From the NCBI RefSeq assembly GCF_002930105.1, contig NZ_PJRN01000001.1:310001-374000 (forward strand): DNA of 64,000 nucleotides, given 5' to 3'. A program made the translations under genes and the position numbers. The notes below the pieces were generated by a model. That model was not told the DNA's origin. It made no database searches and was given only the letters and a program-made list of their open reading frames with translations. Shown here one piece after another: positions 48,352 to 57,659 of the stretch. Source of the stretch: Billgrantia saliphila. Lineage in GTDB: Bacteria; Pseudomonadota; Gammaproteobacteria; Pseudomonadales; Halomonadaceae. The first letter of the stretch is position 1. Each line of letters starts with the position of its first letter.

Positions 48352-49751
48352 CGCCTCAATCTTCTTCAAGTGATCGAGAGATGCCTTCCCTGGGCAGGTC
48401 TCTCTGGCGCCAGACCTGGCCGATGGCTATCGGTGTCATGGCGTTGCTCGGCTTTCAGCTAGTCGATAGCGTCTTCATCGCGCATTTGGGCACGGCACCG
48501 CTGGCAGCCCAATCCTTCACTTTTCCGCTGTCCTTTCTGATCATCGGTATCCAGGTCGGGCTCGGCATCGCCATCGCCGCGCTGATATCGCGCTCGCTGG
48601 GAGCAGGGGAGGTAGATCGAGCCCGACGGCTCGGCACATTGGTGCTGCTGGCAGGCAGTGCCATTATCGGGCTGCTGGCGCTGCTGCTCTGGTGGATTCA
48701 GGATCCGATATTCGCCCGCCTGGGTGCCGATGCCGCGACGCGAGCACTGATTCGCGGGTATTGGGCGCCGCAGCTGTTCGCCTCCTGGCTGGGGGCGGTG
48801 CTCTATTTCGTCTACAGCCTGTTTCGCGCTCATGGCGATACGCGTCTGCCGGGAAAGATGATGGTAGTCACGAGCCTACTCAATCTGGTGCTCGATCCTC
48901 TGCTGATCTTCGGTGTCGGTAACTGGCCGGGATTGGGGCTGCCCGGAGCGGCCTGGGCCACGGCCGCTGCCTTTGGTGGTGGATTGCTGGTGGTGGGTGG
49001 CAGGCTGAAACGAACCGATTGGCTGGCACGGCAGGGACTCGGCCATGAGGTGTCGCACTCGGCGCGACCGTTCGCCGCCATTGCGGCACCCGCCATGGTC
49101 GGCCAGCTGATGCCGCCGCTGGCGGCCATGCTGGCGGTATCGGTGGCGGCCGGCCTGGGCGAGTCGACGGTGGCGGCCTGGGGCTTGGCGAGTCGGCTCG
49201 AGACGCTCGCCCTGGTCGTGGTGCTGGCGATGACCATGTCGTTGCCGCCCTGGCTGGGGCGTTGCTATGGTGCAGGTGACTGGGAACAGGTAAGGCGGCT
49301 GTTGCGGCTGGCACTCAAGGTAGTGGTCGTCTGGCAGCTCATCCTGGGTCTGACGCTGGCATTGGCATCGCCCTGGGTAGCCCAGATGCTCTCCGGCAGT
49401 TCAGAGGTACGCGATGATCTGGCCATACTGATTCGCTTCCTGCTGCCGAGCTATGCCGCGCTAGGAACCTGCATGCTGGTGGTCTCGGCCGGCAATGCGC
49501 TGGGTTGGCCGCTGCGATCCATGCTGCTTTCTGCGGCTCGCCTGTTCCTCTTCTATCTGCCATGTCTATGGCTGGGCGCTCGTGTCGCCGGACTACCGGG
49601 ACTGGCCATGGGCGCGGCCATGGGAAACCTGCTGGCCGGCCTGGCGGCCTGGCAGTTGCTGCGTCGGCGGCTCAACGACGCGGCGTGCGGCTCCGCTTGT
49701 GCCTCGCATCGTGAAGCGGAGCCATCTTTTACCCAGCGCAGACGAACCTGA
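48348..49751 (+). CDS. MATE-family efflux transporter
   Basis: The 467-residue inner-membrane antiporter has about twelve helices in two halves, each starting with the MATE pattern. The first is QTWPMAIGVMALLGFQLVDSVFIAHLGTAPLAAQSF; the second is IAAPAMVGQLMPPLAAMLAVSVAAGLGESTVAAWGLASRLE. Such pumps export cationic drugs or metabolites using sodium or protons. GTG 48348 overlaps the PAS stop and follows GGAGGCACC; the in-frame start at 48315 lies in the PAS gene. The substrate is unknown. Confidence 0.93.
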   Translation: MTPQSSSSDREMPSLGRSLWRQTWPMAIGVMALLGFQLVDSVFIAHLGTAPLAAQSFTFPLSFLIIGIQVGLGIAIAALISRSLGAGEVDRARRLGTLVLLAGSAIIGLLALLLWWIQDPIFARLGADAATRALIRGYWAPQLFASWLGAVLYFVYSLFRAHGDTRLPGKMMVVTSLLNLVLDPLLIFGVGNWPGLGLPGAAWATAAAFGGGLLVVGGRLKRTDWLARQGLGHEVSHSARPFAAIAAPAMVGQLMPPLAAMLAVSVAAGLGESTVAAWGLASRLETLALVVVLAMTMSLPPWLGRCYGAGDWEQVRRLLRLALKVVVVWQLILGLTLALASPWVAQMLSGSSEVRDDLAILIRFLLPSYAALGTCMLVVSAGNALGWPLRSMLLSAARLFLFYLPCLWLGARVAGLPGLAMGAAMGNLLAGLAAWQLLRRRLNDAACGSACASHREAEPSFTQRRRT

Positions 49752-49832
49752 CGCAGATTTCGCTGTCAGGGATAGGACGTGGTGGCCGACGCCATCGTGC
49801 CATAAATGCACTTGAAGGCAATGGAGTAAGCA

Positions 49833-50300
49833 ATGAAGCTAGTCAACATCCTGGTGACGATCGCGCTGAGTCTGGGCATGGCTTCGGCAGCAACCGCACA
49901 GCAGCAGATGCAGGCCCCGCCACAGGGAGACCAGGTGGATCAGCTCGACCAGCTTCTCGACCTGGACGAGAACCAGCAGCAGGAGATTCGTCGCTTGCTG
50001 GACGAGGCGCAGAGCCAGATGGCGCCCAAGGAGCAGGAAGTGCAGGCTCTTCAGGCACGCCTTGGTGAGCATGTCGGTCCCGACTTCGACGAGGCGGCAA
50101 TCCGTCAGGATGCTTCTCGTCTCGGCGAGCTGACCGGCGAACTCACCGCCGAGAGCGTCCTGTTGCAATCCCGTGTGGAAGCCGTGTTCACCGAGGAACA
50201 GCGTGAACGGCTGGAGCAGGAGATTGCTCAACAGCAGCAGCAGATGCGCGACTTGCAGGACCAGATGCAGCAGCAGGGTGGCCAGCCGCCCGCCCAGTAA
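49833..50300 (+). CDS. Spy/CpxP-like periplasmic helical protein, Gln-rich
   Basis: The 155-residue protein has a signal peptide ([22 protein letters not shown]) and an all-helical, Gln- and Glu-rich mature part. [23 protein letters not shown] and [16 protein letters not shown] resemble the LTxxQ helices of Spy and CpxP chaperones. These act on envelope stress in E. coli. It is a single gene between the MATE pump and the NCS2 permease. The similarity rests on layout and two motifs, so the assignment is moderate. Confidence 0.7.
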   Translation: MKLVNILVTIALSLGMASAATAQQQMQAPPQGDQVDQLDQLLDLDENQQQEIRRLLDEAQSQMAPKEQEVQALQARLGEHVGPDFDEAAIRQDASRLGELTGELTAESVLLQSRVEAVFTEEQRERLEQEIAQQQQQMRDLQDQMQQQGGQPPAQ

Positions 50301-50514
50301 CCTGCTACGTCAACCGGTGGTCGCCCATGGCGGCCACCGGTATCTTCCTCTCCCTTCTTGTTCTCTCATTCTAGGCTGGTCAATGGGCTGCGGTAGCGGA
50401 CAGCTATTGGCAGACCTGATGGACGGCCGTCACCCAGCGATCGATACGAGCGGCCTGGATGTCCCGAGTTACGCCGTGTGACCGCGAGGCGTGACCGAGT
50501 AAGCCGAACGTTGT

Positions 50515-50543
50515 AAAGGCCCTGCCGATCCGGCAGGGCCTTT
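50515..50543. terminator. Bidirectional terminator downstream of the NCS2 permease gene
   Basis: AAAGGCCCTGCCG pairs perfectly with CGGCAGGGCCTTT around a three-base loop. It lies 19 bp beyond the stop of the minus-strand permease gene, and can serve transcripts from both sides because of the flanking A and T runs. Confidence 0.82.
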
Positions 50544-50561
50544 AGCTGCGAGCGGTGGGGG

Positions 50562-52100
50562 TCAGTCTGCAGTGGGTGGCTGCGTGGCCGGCGCCGGTCG
50601 CGGGGAGGCGTCATGGGGTGCAGTCAGCTTCTCCTGCTGCCAGGCGAAGTAGAGGAAGAGCACCCCCATCACCAGGTAGCCGAGGGTGAAGTCCCAAGAG
50701 GCATTGAAGGCAAGCTTGGGAGCATGCATCAGGCCCACGAAGGAGAAGCCGGCGGCAGTCGCAGCGAATGCCGCTGCGCGACGGAACTGGTGGTCGATAA
50801 CCGACACCGTCATGGCGCCGATGAAGATGGCCATGAACATCGCCCCCTGGCCCATGGCGACGATGCCACTCGAGATGTCCGCCACCACCTCGCCAGCGCC
50901 GCGGTTGAATCGCGTCATCACGTAGTTGGCGAAGTAGGGCAACATAGCCAGCGCCACGGCCGGATAGTAACGGGTGTCGTTGCTCTGGAACGCGGTCGCG
51001 ATCATCGACATGCCAACGAATACCAGGATCGGGGCAACCACCGAGACCGGGATAATGGCCGCCAGGGCGGCGATCAGGCCGAACATGGTGGCCACCGCAT
51101 AGACCGCACCGTTGAGGATGCTGTAACCGCGTCCCGCGCCCATCCACTTGGCGCCTACGGTGGCGATGTAGACGGTAGTGGGAAAAACGCCGCCGAACAG
51201 GGCGCCGATCATGGTTCCCGCGCCATCCACGGCCTGACACTCACGCACGTCGTACTTGTCGCCTGCCGCTTCCATGGCCTCGACGTTGTTCATCGTCTCG
51301 ATGGCGTTGTACAGCGTGATGGGTAGCACCACGGTCAACACGGCGAGCATGCTGGTGAATAGCAGCCCCAGCCCCTCGAACCAAGCCATGTTCGGCAGCA
51401 GCGGATAGAAACCGAGGTGGGTGAAGGCGTCGCTGAATCGCTCACTGCCTGCGTCGCCGATCAGGTAGGCCATGGCGGTACCGATGACGATGGCGAACAG
51501 GGAAGTAGGCAGACGGAAGGGCATGCTCACCCTCGCTACCAGACCGACAATAATGATGGCCAGTACCAGCAGGCCGATGACCGGCATCTCCAGAGTCTTG
51601 AACAGCATTTCACCGGCAATGAAAGTCAGAGCCACGCCCGCCACTGCGCCTAGCATGGCGGCGCGCGGCAGGTGATACTGAACCCAGCGACCCACTAAGC
51701 TGACGAGCGCTTCGATGGCGCCGCTGATGAAGCAGGCGGCAACAGCGACCTTCCAGGCCAGAGTCGCATCGCCGGTGAGCTGCTTGGCCGGCAGCAGTAC
51801 GCCGAACAGGAAGACGAACATCACTGGAGTGGAAATACCGTAGGAGAGCGCCGTGACATCGGCACGATTCTCCTTACGGGCCAGGCGAGCGGCGGACCAG
51901 GCGTAGTAGAAGTTGCCGATCATTACCGCAACCGCGGCGCCGGGCAGCACTTGGCCAAACACGATGGAAGCCGGGAAATCCATACCCAGCATGGTGATGG
52001 CGATGATGACGAAGTTGGCGATGTTGTTCTGGAACAGGGCAAAGAAGGCATCGGTGTCCTCCTTCTTGTACCAGGGATAGTGCACAGGGGAAGCCGCCAT
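50562..52100 (-). CDS. NCS2-family permease (AzgA-type, purine/xanthine/uracil transport)
   Basis: The 512-residue inner-membrane symporter has about 14 helices. It shows NNIANFVIIAITMLGMDFPASIVFGQVLPGAAVAVMIG, YGISTPVMFVFLFGVLLP and the conserved VVLPITLYNAIETMNNVEAMEAAGDKYDVRECQAVDGAGT. The last resembles the Glu-containing AzgA-type segment. NCS2 members import nucleobases with protons. ATG 52100 is the start. It is divergent from a Crp/Fnr regulator, with a perfect TTGTATACAA palindrome 24 bp before its start. The exact base is unknown. Confidence 0.87.
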   Translation of the reverse strand: MAASPVHYPWYKKEDTDAFFALFQNNIANFVIIAITMLGMDFPASIVFGQVLPGAAVAVMIGNFYYAWSAARLARKENRADVTALSYGISTPVMFVFLFGVLLPAKQLTGDATLAWKVAVAACFISGAIEALVSLVGRWVQYHLPRAAMLGAVAGVALTFIAGEMLFKTLEMPVIGLLVLAIIIVGLVARVSMPFRLPTSLFAIVIGTAMAYLIGDAGSERFSDAFTHLGFYPLLPNMAWFEGLGLLFTSMLAVLTVVLPITLYNAIETMNNVEAMEAAGDKYDVRECQAVDGAGTMIGALFGGVFPTTVYIATVGAKWMGAGRGYSILNGAVYAVATMFGLIAALAAIIPVSVVAPILVFVGMSMIATAFQSNDTRYYPAVALAMLPYFANYVMTRFNRGAGEVVADISSGIVAMGQGAMFMAIFIGAMTVSVIDHQFRRAAAFAATAAGFSFVGLMHAPKLAFNASWDFTLGYLVMGVLFLYFAWQQEKLTAPHDASPRPAPATQPPTAD

Positions 52101-52123
52101 GTTGAGCCTCTTGTGTTATGGGG

Positions 52124-52133
52124 TTGTATACAA
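52124..52133. promoter_or_regulatory. Palindromic operator candidate TTGTATACAA
   Basis: The perfect ten-base palindrome lies 24 bp before the NCS2 permease ATG. Sites of this form are typical of FadR-subfamily GntR repressors, a group that often controls such uptake genes. The adjacent Crp/Fnr protein would need a different site type. No GntR gene is in the window. Confidence 0.5.
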
Positions 52134-52310
52134 GGCAGTGGTCAGTTTGGCCACAGTCTGACTGAGTGGTCAAGCCTGCCTTTGTCGTAGCTGGTGTACT
52201 CGGAGCCACTTGCCCGCCAAGCACCCTCGACGCCTACAGCGTTATCTGTTTGGCTTGGGAGGGCGGCATCAGGTGAACGAGGCGTATTCTACCGAAACAG
52301 GGGGGTTCCG

Positions 52311-53078
52311 ATGGATGGGAAAGAGAGCTGTATCGTGCGGCATTTCAGCTATTACTACGAACTGTCGGAACACGACAAGTCGCTGCTTCTCGCATTGGAA
52401 CAGAGCCCGATGGCCGTCGAGACAGGCACGACACTCTGGGAAGAGGGGGATGAAGCCAAGGAGTTCTGTACGTTTAAGAAGGGATGGGCCTATTCGTATC
52501 GCTTCCTCGAGAACGGTTCGCGGCAACTGATCGAATTGTACCTGCCAGGCGATATCATCGGTCTACGGGAATTCGCGTTCTCGCAGCGCCTCGCCGGGGT
52601 GAAAATGGTCGAAGATGGTGAGGTCTGCTTCTTTCCGCACCAGCACCTGTTGGACCTGTTTCGCCGCTCCTTCGTCCTGACCTCGATCCTTTTCGCCATA
52701 GCGAGTCGCCAACAGGTGCTGATCACCGAGCGACTGGTCAACCTGGCGAGACGTAATGCTCGCCAGAAACTGGCTCACTTCCTGCTGGAGATTTCGCAGC
52801 GCCTTAGCCAGACCCAGACCGGCTCTCTGAGCGACAGTTTTCACTTACCGCTGTCTCAGGAGCTTTTCGCCGATCTGCTGGGACTCAGTCCGGTGCATGT
52901 CAGTCGTACCTTCAGCGCGCTGCACGAAGCCGGGCTGGTCCATCGCGAACGGCATCACGTGACGCTTCACGACTTGCAGGCGCTGAAACGTGAAGCGGAT
53001 TTCGACGAGCGCTACCTGATTGACAATATGCGGCCGCTATTCAGCGGCCTGCCTCGTATCAGCGACAAGGCCAGTTGA
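52311..53078 (+). CDS. Crp/Fnr-family transcriptional regulator
   Basis: The 255-residue regulator has an N-terminal cyclic-nucleotide-binding-fold domain (TLWEEGDEAKEFCTFKKGWAYSYRFLENGSRQLIELYLPGDIIG, about 45-88). A C-terminal winged HTH follows: LSQELFADLLGLSPVHVSRTFSALHEAGLVHRE (about 182-214). The N-terminal cysteine set of FNR is absent, so an iron-sulfur sensor is unlikely. ATG 52311 follows CAGGGGGG; the in-frame start at 52194 would cover the intergenic palindrome. It is divergent from the NCS2 permease and convergent with the aminotransferase. Its signal is unknown. Confidence 0.92.
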   Translation: MDGKESCIVRHFSYYYELSEHDKSLLLALEQSPMAVETGTTLWEEGDEAKEFCTFKKGWAYSYRFLENGSRQLIELYLPGDIIGLREFAFSQRLAGVKMVEDGEVCFFPHQHLLDLFRRSFVLTSILFAIASRQQVLITERLVNLARRNARQKLAHFLLEISQRLSQTQTGSLSDSFHLPLSQELFADLLGLSPVHVSRTFSALHEAGLVHRERHHVTLHDLQALKREADFDERYLIDNMRPLFSGLPRISDKAS

Positions 53079-53098
53079 CTCGGCTGACGAAACGACAA

Positions 53099-53121
53099 CC
53101 CCCGGGCGTCTGGCCCGGGGG
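53099..53121. terminator. Terminator hairpin between the convergent regulator and aminotransferase genes
   Basis: CCCCCGGGC (53099-53107) pairs perfectly with GCCCGGGGG (53113-53121) across a five-base loop, between convergent stops. There is no long T run on either side. Confidence 0.65.
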
Positions 53122-53146
53122 GATAGGTCACTAGCGAGGCATACGC

Positions 53147-54334
53147 TCAGTTGACTGCGGCGATCGCCTTGGCCAAATAGGGAAGATTGGCGTGGGAGAA
53201 GCCGGCCACATTGGCACGACCCGAGCGCACCATGTAGATACCGAACTCGTCACGCAGACGATCGACCTGGTCCGGCTTGAGACCGGTATAGGAGAACATG
53301 CCGCGCTGTTCGGCTACACAGGCATACTTCTGGTCGAGGCCGTAGGGCTTCAGCGCTTCGACGAAATCGCGGCGCAGGGTATTGATACGATCGCGCATCT
53401 CGGTGAGCTCTTCGCGCCAGACGGCGGCCAGCTCGGCAGAATGCAGGATCTCGCTGACGATGGCACCGCCGTGCGCCGGCGGGTTGGAATAGTTCTCGCG
53501 GGCCACGATGGCCACTTGGGAGCGAACGTTCTCCATCTGCTCGCTGTTCCCGGCGATCATGATCAGGCAACCGGTGCGCTCGCAATAGATGCCGAAGTTC
53601 TTGGAGCAGGAACTGGTGATGATCACCTCGTCGAGGTTTTCCGCCAGCAGGCGTACGCCATAGGCATCCTCGTCCAATCCCTCGCCGAAGCCCTGGTAGG
53701 CGAAATCCACCAATGGCAGCAGGTTGCGCTCCCGAACCACCTCGAGGACCGTTTGCCACTGCTCACGGGAAAGATCGAAACCGGTGGGGTTATGGCAGCA
53801 GGCGTGCAGCACTACCACGTCACCGTTCGGGATCTGCTTGAGCGCCGCCAGCATGCCTTCGAAGTCGAGGCGATTCTCGGCATCGACGTAGGGATACTTG
53901 TGCAGTTCGATGCCCGCGGCGGTGAAGATACCGAGATGGTTTGGCCAGGTGGGGTCGCTTACCCAGATACCCTTGCCGGGAAGCTGCTGGGCAATGAAAT
54001 CCGCCGCCAGGCGCAGGGCGCCGGTGCCGCCGGGCGACTGGGTGGCACTGGCGCGCCGGGCCTCGAGCACCGGTGAGTTCTCGCCCAGCACCATGGGCAG
54101 GATCACCTCGCCGTAGCTTGGGTCGCCATGGGAACCGATATAGGTCTTGGTGGCTTCGTTCTTGAGCAGCAGGGCTTCGGCCTCCTTGACGGCGCGCATC
54201 ACGGGAGTGTTGCCTTCGGCATCCTTGTAGACACCGACGCCGAGATCGACCTTCTGCGGATTGGTATCCTTCTTGAAGGCCTCGATCAGACCGAGGATGG
54301 CGTCCCCGGGTACCCGCTCAATATGTTCGAACAT
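53147..54334 (-). CDS. Aspartate/aromatic amino acid aminotransferase
   Basis: This class I PLP aminotransferase of 395 residues belongs to the AspC/TyrB group and would interconvert amino acids with 2-oxoglutarate. It starts MFEHIERVPGDAILGLIEAFKKD and shows the PLP Lys in SSCSKNFGIYCERTG (about 245-259), LHACCHNPTGFDLS and the substrate Arg in MVRSGRANVAG. ATG 54334 gives the family-standard N-terminus; an in-frame start at 54409 adds 25 atypical residues. AspC and TyrB cannot be separated by motif alone. Confidence 0.94.
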   Translation of the reverse strand: MFEHIERVPGDAILGLIEAFKKDTNPQKVDLGVGVYKDAEGNTPVMRAVKEAEALLLKNEATKTYIGSHGDPSYGEVILPMVLGENSPVLEARRASATQSPGGTGALRLAADFIAQQLPGKGIWVSDPTWPNHLGIFTAAGIELHKYPYVDAENRLDFEGMLAALKQIPNGDVVVLHACCHNPTGFDLSREQWQTVLEVVRERNLLPLVDFAYQGFGEGLDEDAYGVRLLAENLDEVIITSSCSKNFGIYCERTGCLIMIAGNSEQMENVRSQVAIVARENYSNPPAHGGAIVSEILHSAELAAVWREELTEMRDRINTLRRDFVEALKPYGLDQKYACVAEQRGMFSYTGLKPDQVDRLRDEFGIYMVRSGRANVAGFSHANLPYLAKAIAAVN

Positions 54335-54451
54335 GTAACTCGCTACCTCGATTCTAGCGGCAAGGAATGGAACACCTCCATGATGCCACCGCATTCGGCG
54401 ATCCGCCACTCGGGCCCAGTCGACAATGCGTAGACGGCGTATCCGCCCGGC

Positions 54452-55360
54452 TCAACTGACCACGCGATTGCGTCCTTGATGCTTGGCGGCGTACAGGCTG
54501 CGATCGGCGCGGGCGATCAGTGCGTCGCGAGGCTCTCCCAGGCGGTACTCGGCCAGACCGATGCTGACGGTGATCTGGCCGGCGGTGATGCCGAAATCAT
54601 GCTCGGCGATGGCCTGGCGCAGCCGATCGGCGAGGGGGTGACTGGCCACCAGTGGCGTCAGCGGCATGACGACGGCGAACTCCTCGCCACCAAGACGCCC
54701 GATGATATCCTCCTGGCGCATCCGTTCGCGGCAAAGCCGGGCCAATTCGCTCAACACCTGGTCGCCCTGAAGATGTCCCCAGGTATCGTTGATTCGCTTG
54801 AAGTAGTCGAGGTCGAGCAACAACAGCGACAGTGGAGTGCCGTGGCGATGGCTTTTGGCGATCTCTTCGTTCAGCCGGGTCAGTAGCTTGCGCCTATTCG
54901 CCAGGCCCGTCAGGTCATCGGTATCGGAGAGCCGGCGCAGACGCGCCTCCTCGATCATTTGTTCGGTGATGTCGATCATCAGACCGTGCCACAATACGCC
55001 GGTCGGGGAATTCTCCGGCTGGGCGCGCAGGGCCACCCAGCGATGGCGACGACTCGACAGGTGCAGGCGAAACTTGGTGGCGATGGGGATGCCCCAACGT
55101 GCCGAACGCTCGATGGCGGCCATCAAGCGTGGGTAATCCTCCTCGTCGAGCCGGTCGAGCATATGCCGGGCATCCCGGCCCAAGGCCTCGCGATCGATTC
55201 CGGGCAGATCGGTACCGCTTCCGGCCAAGTAGGGGAAGTGCATGTGGCCTTGACGGTCACGATGAAACTGAAAGACGACACCGGGCAGGCGCTGTGTGAA
55301 GTCGCACACGTCAACCGGCTCATTCAGACCCCTACCCGTCATGGCGTTTTCTTCTGGCAT
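54452..55360 (-). CDS. PAS-GGDEF diguanylate cyclase
   Basis: The 302-residue protein has a PAS/PAC-like sensor part (about 10-130: LPGVVFQFHRDRQGHMHFPYLAG and VLWHGLMIDITEQM) and a GGDEF domain. The active site reads GGEEF, which is competent for cyclic di-GMP synthesis. The inhibitory I-site RQED lies exactly five residues before it, so product feedback is likely. DLDYFKRINDTWGH is the conserved metal site. There is no signal peptide or membrane helix. Start ATG 55360 is chosen; 55342 and in-frame 55441 are alternatives. A link to the polysaccharide locus is possible but not shown. Confidence 0.92.
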   Translation of the reverse strand: MPEENAMTGRGLNEPVDVCDFTQRLPGVVFQFHRDRQGHMHFPYLAGSGTDLPGIDREALGRDARHMLDRLDEEDYPRLMAAIERSARWGIPIATKFRLHLSSRRHRWVALRAQPENSPTGVLWHGLMIDITEQMIEEARLRRLSDTDDLTGLANRRKLLTRLNEEIAKSHRHGTPLSLLLLDLDYFKRINDTWGHLQGDQVLSELARLCRERMRQEDIIGRLGGEEFAVVMPLTPLVASHPLADRLRQAIAEHDFGITAGQITVSIGLAEYRLGEPRDALIARADRSLYAAKHQGRNRVVS

Positions 55361-55583
55361 GCGGGCGTCCTTTGTTCCCTGCTGCGTGCAGGCGCAATCC
55401 GCTTCGTTATGTCGGCTCAGTACGGTGCCGCAACGTGCCATGGCGTTCGCCGGGAGCAGCCAGTGTCGAGGGCCGAGCCGTTGGGTGGCTTTAATATACG
55501 ATGTAACAGGACGTAAATCACCTGGCTGTCGATGTAGGAAATCGGCGACAGCTCATGTAAGCGCTCACGCCGCCAGCTATGTC

Positions 55584-56735
55584 TCAGCGTGGAGCGTCAT
55601 AGCGCGTCGGGCGCTTGCGCGAGAAAACCACTTGCCACAGCTGGATGTCCCGAGCACGGAACGCGCCTGCGCACACCGAGAGGTAGTAGCGGAACATACG
55701 CCTGATTCGCTCGCTGTAGCGATCGGCGATCTCGGGCCAGTGGGCATCGAAGTTGTCGCGCCAGGCCATCAGGGTTTTGTCGTAGTCGGGGCCGAAGTTC
55801 TGCCAATCCTCCATCAACAGTAGCCCCTCGCTGGCTTCGGCGATATGCCGGGCGGAAGGCAGTACACCGTTGGGGAAGATATAGCGATCGATCCACGGAT
55901 CGACGCTGATTTCCGAGCTGTTCGAACCTATCGTATGCAGGAGGAACAAGCCGTTCTCGGCAAGTACGTTCTCGACGGTTTCGAAATAGGCGGAATAGTT
56001 GCGATGACCGACATGTTCGAACATGCCGATAGACACGATGCGGTCGTAGCAACCTTCCAAATCGCGGTAATCCTTGAGTTCGATCTCGACCGGCAGGCCG
56101 GCACAGCGCTGCCGGGCGAGTTCCGCCTGCTCGCGTGAAATAGTAATGCCCGTGACCGCGACGCCATGACGCCTCGCCGCGTATTCTGCGAAGCTGCCCC
56201 AACCGCAGCCGATATCGAGTACGCGCATGCCGGGACGCAGGTCGAGCTTGCGGCAGGCCAGCTCCAGCTTGGCCAGTTGAGCGTCGTGCAGGTTGCCGGC
56301 CTGCTTCCAGTAGCCACACGAGTAGCACATGGTGGGGTCTAGCATGCGCTCGAAAAGGTCGTTGCCTAAATCGTAGTGAGCCTCGCCGACGATGTAGGCG
56401 CGCGCCTTGCTTTGCAGGTTTATCAGCCCGGCCTGAAGGCGATACATCAGGCGGTCGGAGGGCGGACGGGCTCGTTCGCCCAAGCCGTGCAACAATAGGC
56501 GACACGCCAGTTCGTCGATGCGCTCGCATTCCCACCACCCGTCCATATAGGACTCGCCGAGTCCCAGGGAACCCTGGCGCAGGATGCGCGAGCAGAAATC
56601 GGGATGGTAGATCTGCGGGTCCCAGGGAGCGTCGCCGTTGAGTGTCACGCCCGAGCCGGCCAGCAACGATTCGAGAACTCGCCGTGCGCGGCTGTCGGGC
56701 AGGACAATGGGGCCAATGCGTTGTTCGCTGGTCAT
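55584..56735 (-). CDS. cfa: Cyclopropane-fatty-acyl-phospholipid synthase
   Basis: Cfa transfers a methylene group from S-adenosylmethionine to unsaturated phospholipid acyl chains. The 383-residue protein has the SAM site VLDIGCGWGSFAEYAARRHG (about 172-191) and YDLGNDLFERMLDPTMCYSCGYW (bicarbonate and substrate region). LKDYRDLEGCYDRIVSIGMFEHVGH and the C-terminal MAWRDNFDAHWPEI are also typical. ATG 56735 follows GGGAGG at good spacing; the in-frame start at 56831 is rejected. It is divergent from pyrF. Confidence 0.96.
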   Translation of the reverse strand: MTSEQRIGPIVLPDSRARRVLESLLAGSGVTLNGDAPWDPQIYHPDFCSRILRQGSLGLGESYMDGWWECERIDELACRLLLHGLGERARPPSDRLMYRLQAGLINLQSKARAYIVGEAHYDLGNDLFERMLDPTMCYSCGYWKQAGNLHDAQLAKLELACRKLDLRPGMRVLDIGCGWGSFAEYAARRHGVAVTGITISREQAELARQRCAGLPVEIELKDYRDLEGCYDRIVSIGMFEHVGHRNYSAYFETVENVLAENGLFLLHTIGSNSSEISVDPWIDRYIFPNGVLPSARHIAEASEGLLLMEDWQNFGPDYDKTLMAWRDNFDAHWPEIADRYSERIRRMFRYYLSVCAGAFRARDIQLWQVVFSRKRPTRYDAPR

Positions 56736-56909
56736 GGAGTCCTCCCGGTCCATCGATTCAAGCCATGGCAAATGCCATTGTGGTGTTGTGATTGTGTTGT
56801 TCGCCTGAAGGTCGTGTGACGCGTTGCGCATGGCGCGATGCGCAATGTAAGGAAGTACTGGGTAGAGGATAGACCAGGCTCGCGGGAACGGTTAGGCGCA
56901 AGGGGCTGG

Positions 56910-56915
56910 TATACT
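56910..56915 (+). promoter_or_regulatory. Candidate -10 element for pyrF
   Basis: TATACT lies 38 bp before the pyrF GTG. The -35 position has no good match, so support is low. Confidence 0.28.
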
Positions 56916-56953
56916 GGGGGTCGTCTATCACTCTCACGTCGGAGCCCTGTAAC

Positions 56954-57655
56954 GTGTCCCTCGACTCGCCACTGATCATCGCCTTGGACTATTCCTCTCT
57001 TGACGCCGCGCTGTGCCTGGCCGATCGGCTCGATCCGGCCCGCTGTCGGGTCAAGGTGGGCAAGGAGCTCTTTACTCGCAGCGGCCCCGAGGTGATCGAG
57101 GCGCTTCACGGCCGTGGATTCGAGGTGTTTCTGGATCTCAAGTTTCACGATATCCCCAACACCGTGGCCGGTGCCGTGCAGGCGGCAGCCGAGCAGGGCG
57201 TGTGGATGGTCAACGTGCACGCCGGTGGCGGTCGGCGCATGATGGAGGCGGCACGCGAGCGGTTGGATCGTCACGGTCTCGATACCCACCTGATCGCCGT
57301 GACCGTCCTGACCAGTATGCTGACCGATGATCTGGTCGAAATCGGTATTGCCGAATCGCCCGCAACACAGGTCGAGCGGCTGGCTCGGTTGGCGCAGGAC
57401 AGTGGCATGCACGGTGTCGTTTGCTCAGCTCAGGAGTCGGCGCGCTTGAAGGAGCTGTGCGGAGAGGCATTTCTCAAGGTCACGCCGGGTATCCGGCCGC
57501 GCAGCGCCGAACAGGGCGATCAGCGACGTGTGATGACGCCGGCAGACGCCATGGCGGCCGGCAGCACGCATCTCGTGGTCGGACGTCCGGTGACCCGGGC
57601 CGAAGACCCTATGGCCGCGCTGGAGGCCATCCAGCGGGAGCTGACCTTGGCCTGA
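56954..57655 (+). CDS. pyrF: Orotidine 5'-phosphate decarboxylase
   Basis: PyrF makes UMP in the last step of de novo pyrimidine synthesis. The 233-residue TIM barrel shows [29 protein letters not shown], the catalytic [13 protein letters not shown] (about 57-69) and the C-terminal [16 protein letters not shown] 56954 with CGGAG upstream is the only start close to the first conserved strand. It is convergent with lapB, their stops being four bases apart; in E. coli the two lie on one strand. Confidence 0.97.
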   Translation: MSLDSPLIIALDYSSLDAALCLADRLDPARCRVKVGKELFTRSGPEVIEALHGRGFEVFLDLKFHDIPNTVAGAVQAAAEQGVWMVNVHAGGGRRMMEAARERLDRHGLDTHLIAVTVLTSMLTDDLVEIGIAESPATQVERLARLAQDSGMHGVVCSAQESARLKELCGEAFLKVTPGIRPRSAEQGDQRRVMTPADAMAAGSTHLVVGRPVTRAEDPMAALEAIQRELTLA

Positions 57656-57659
57656 GCGC

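Noticed and set aside
50313-50341. ACCGGTGG/CCACCGGT dyad after the Spy-like gene as a terminator
   Set aside because: The loop region is long and the following sequence has no T run. It may be a weak hairpin but is not strong enough to annotate.
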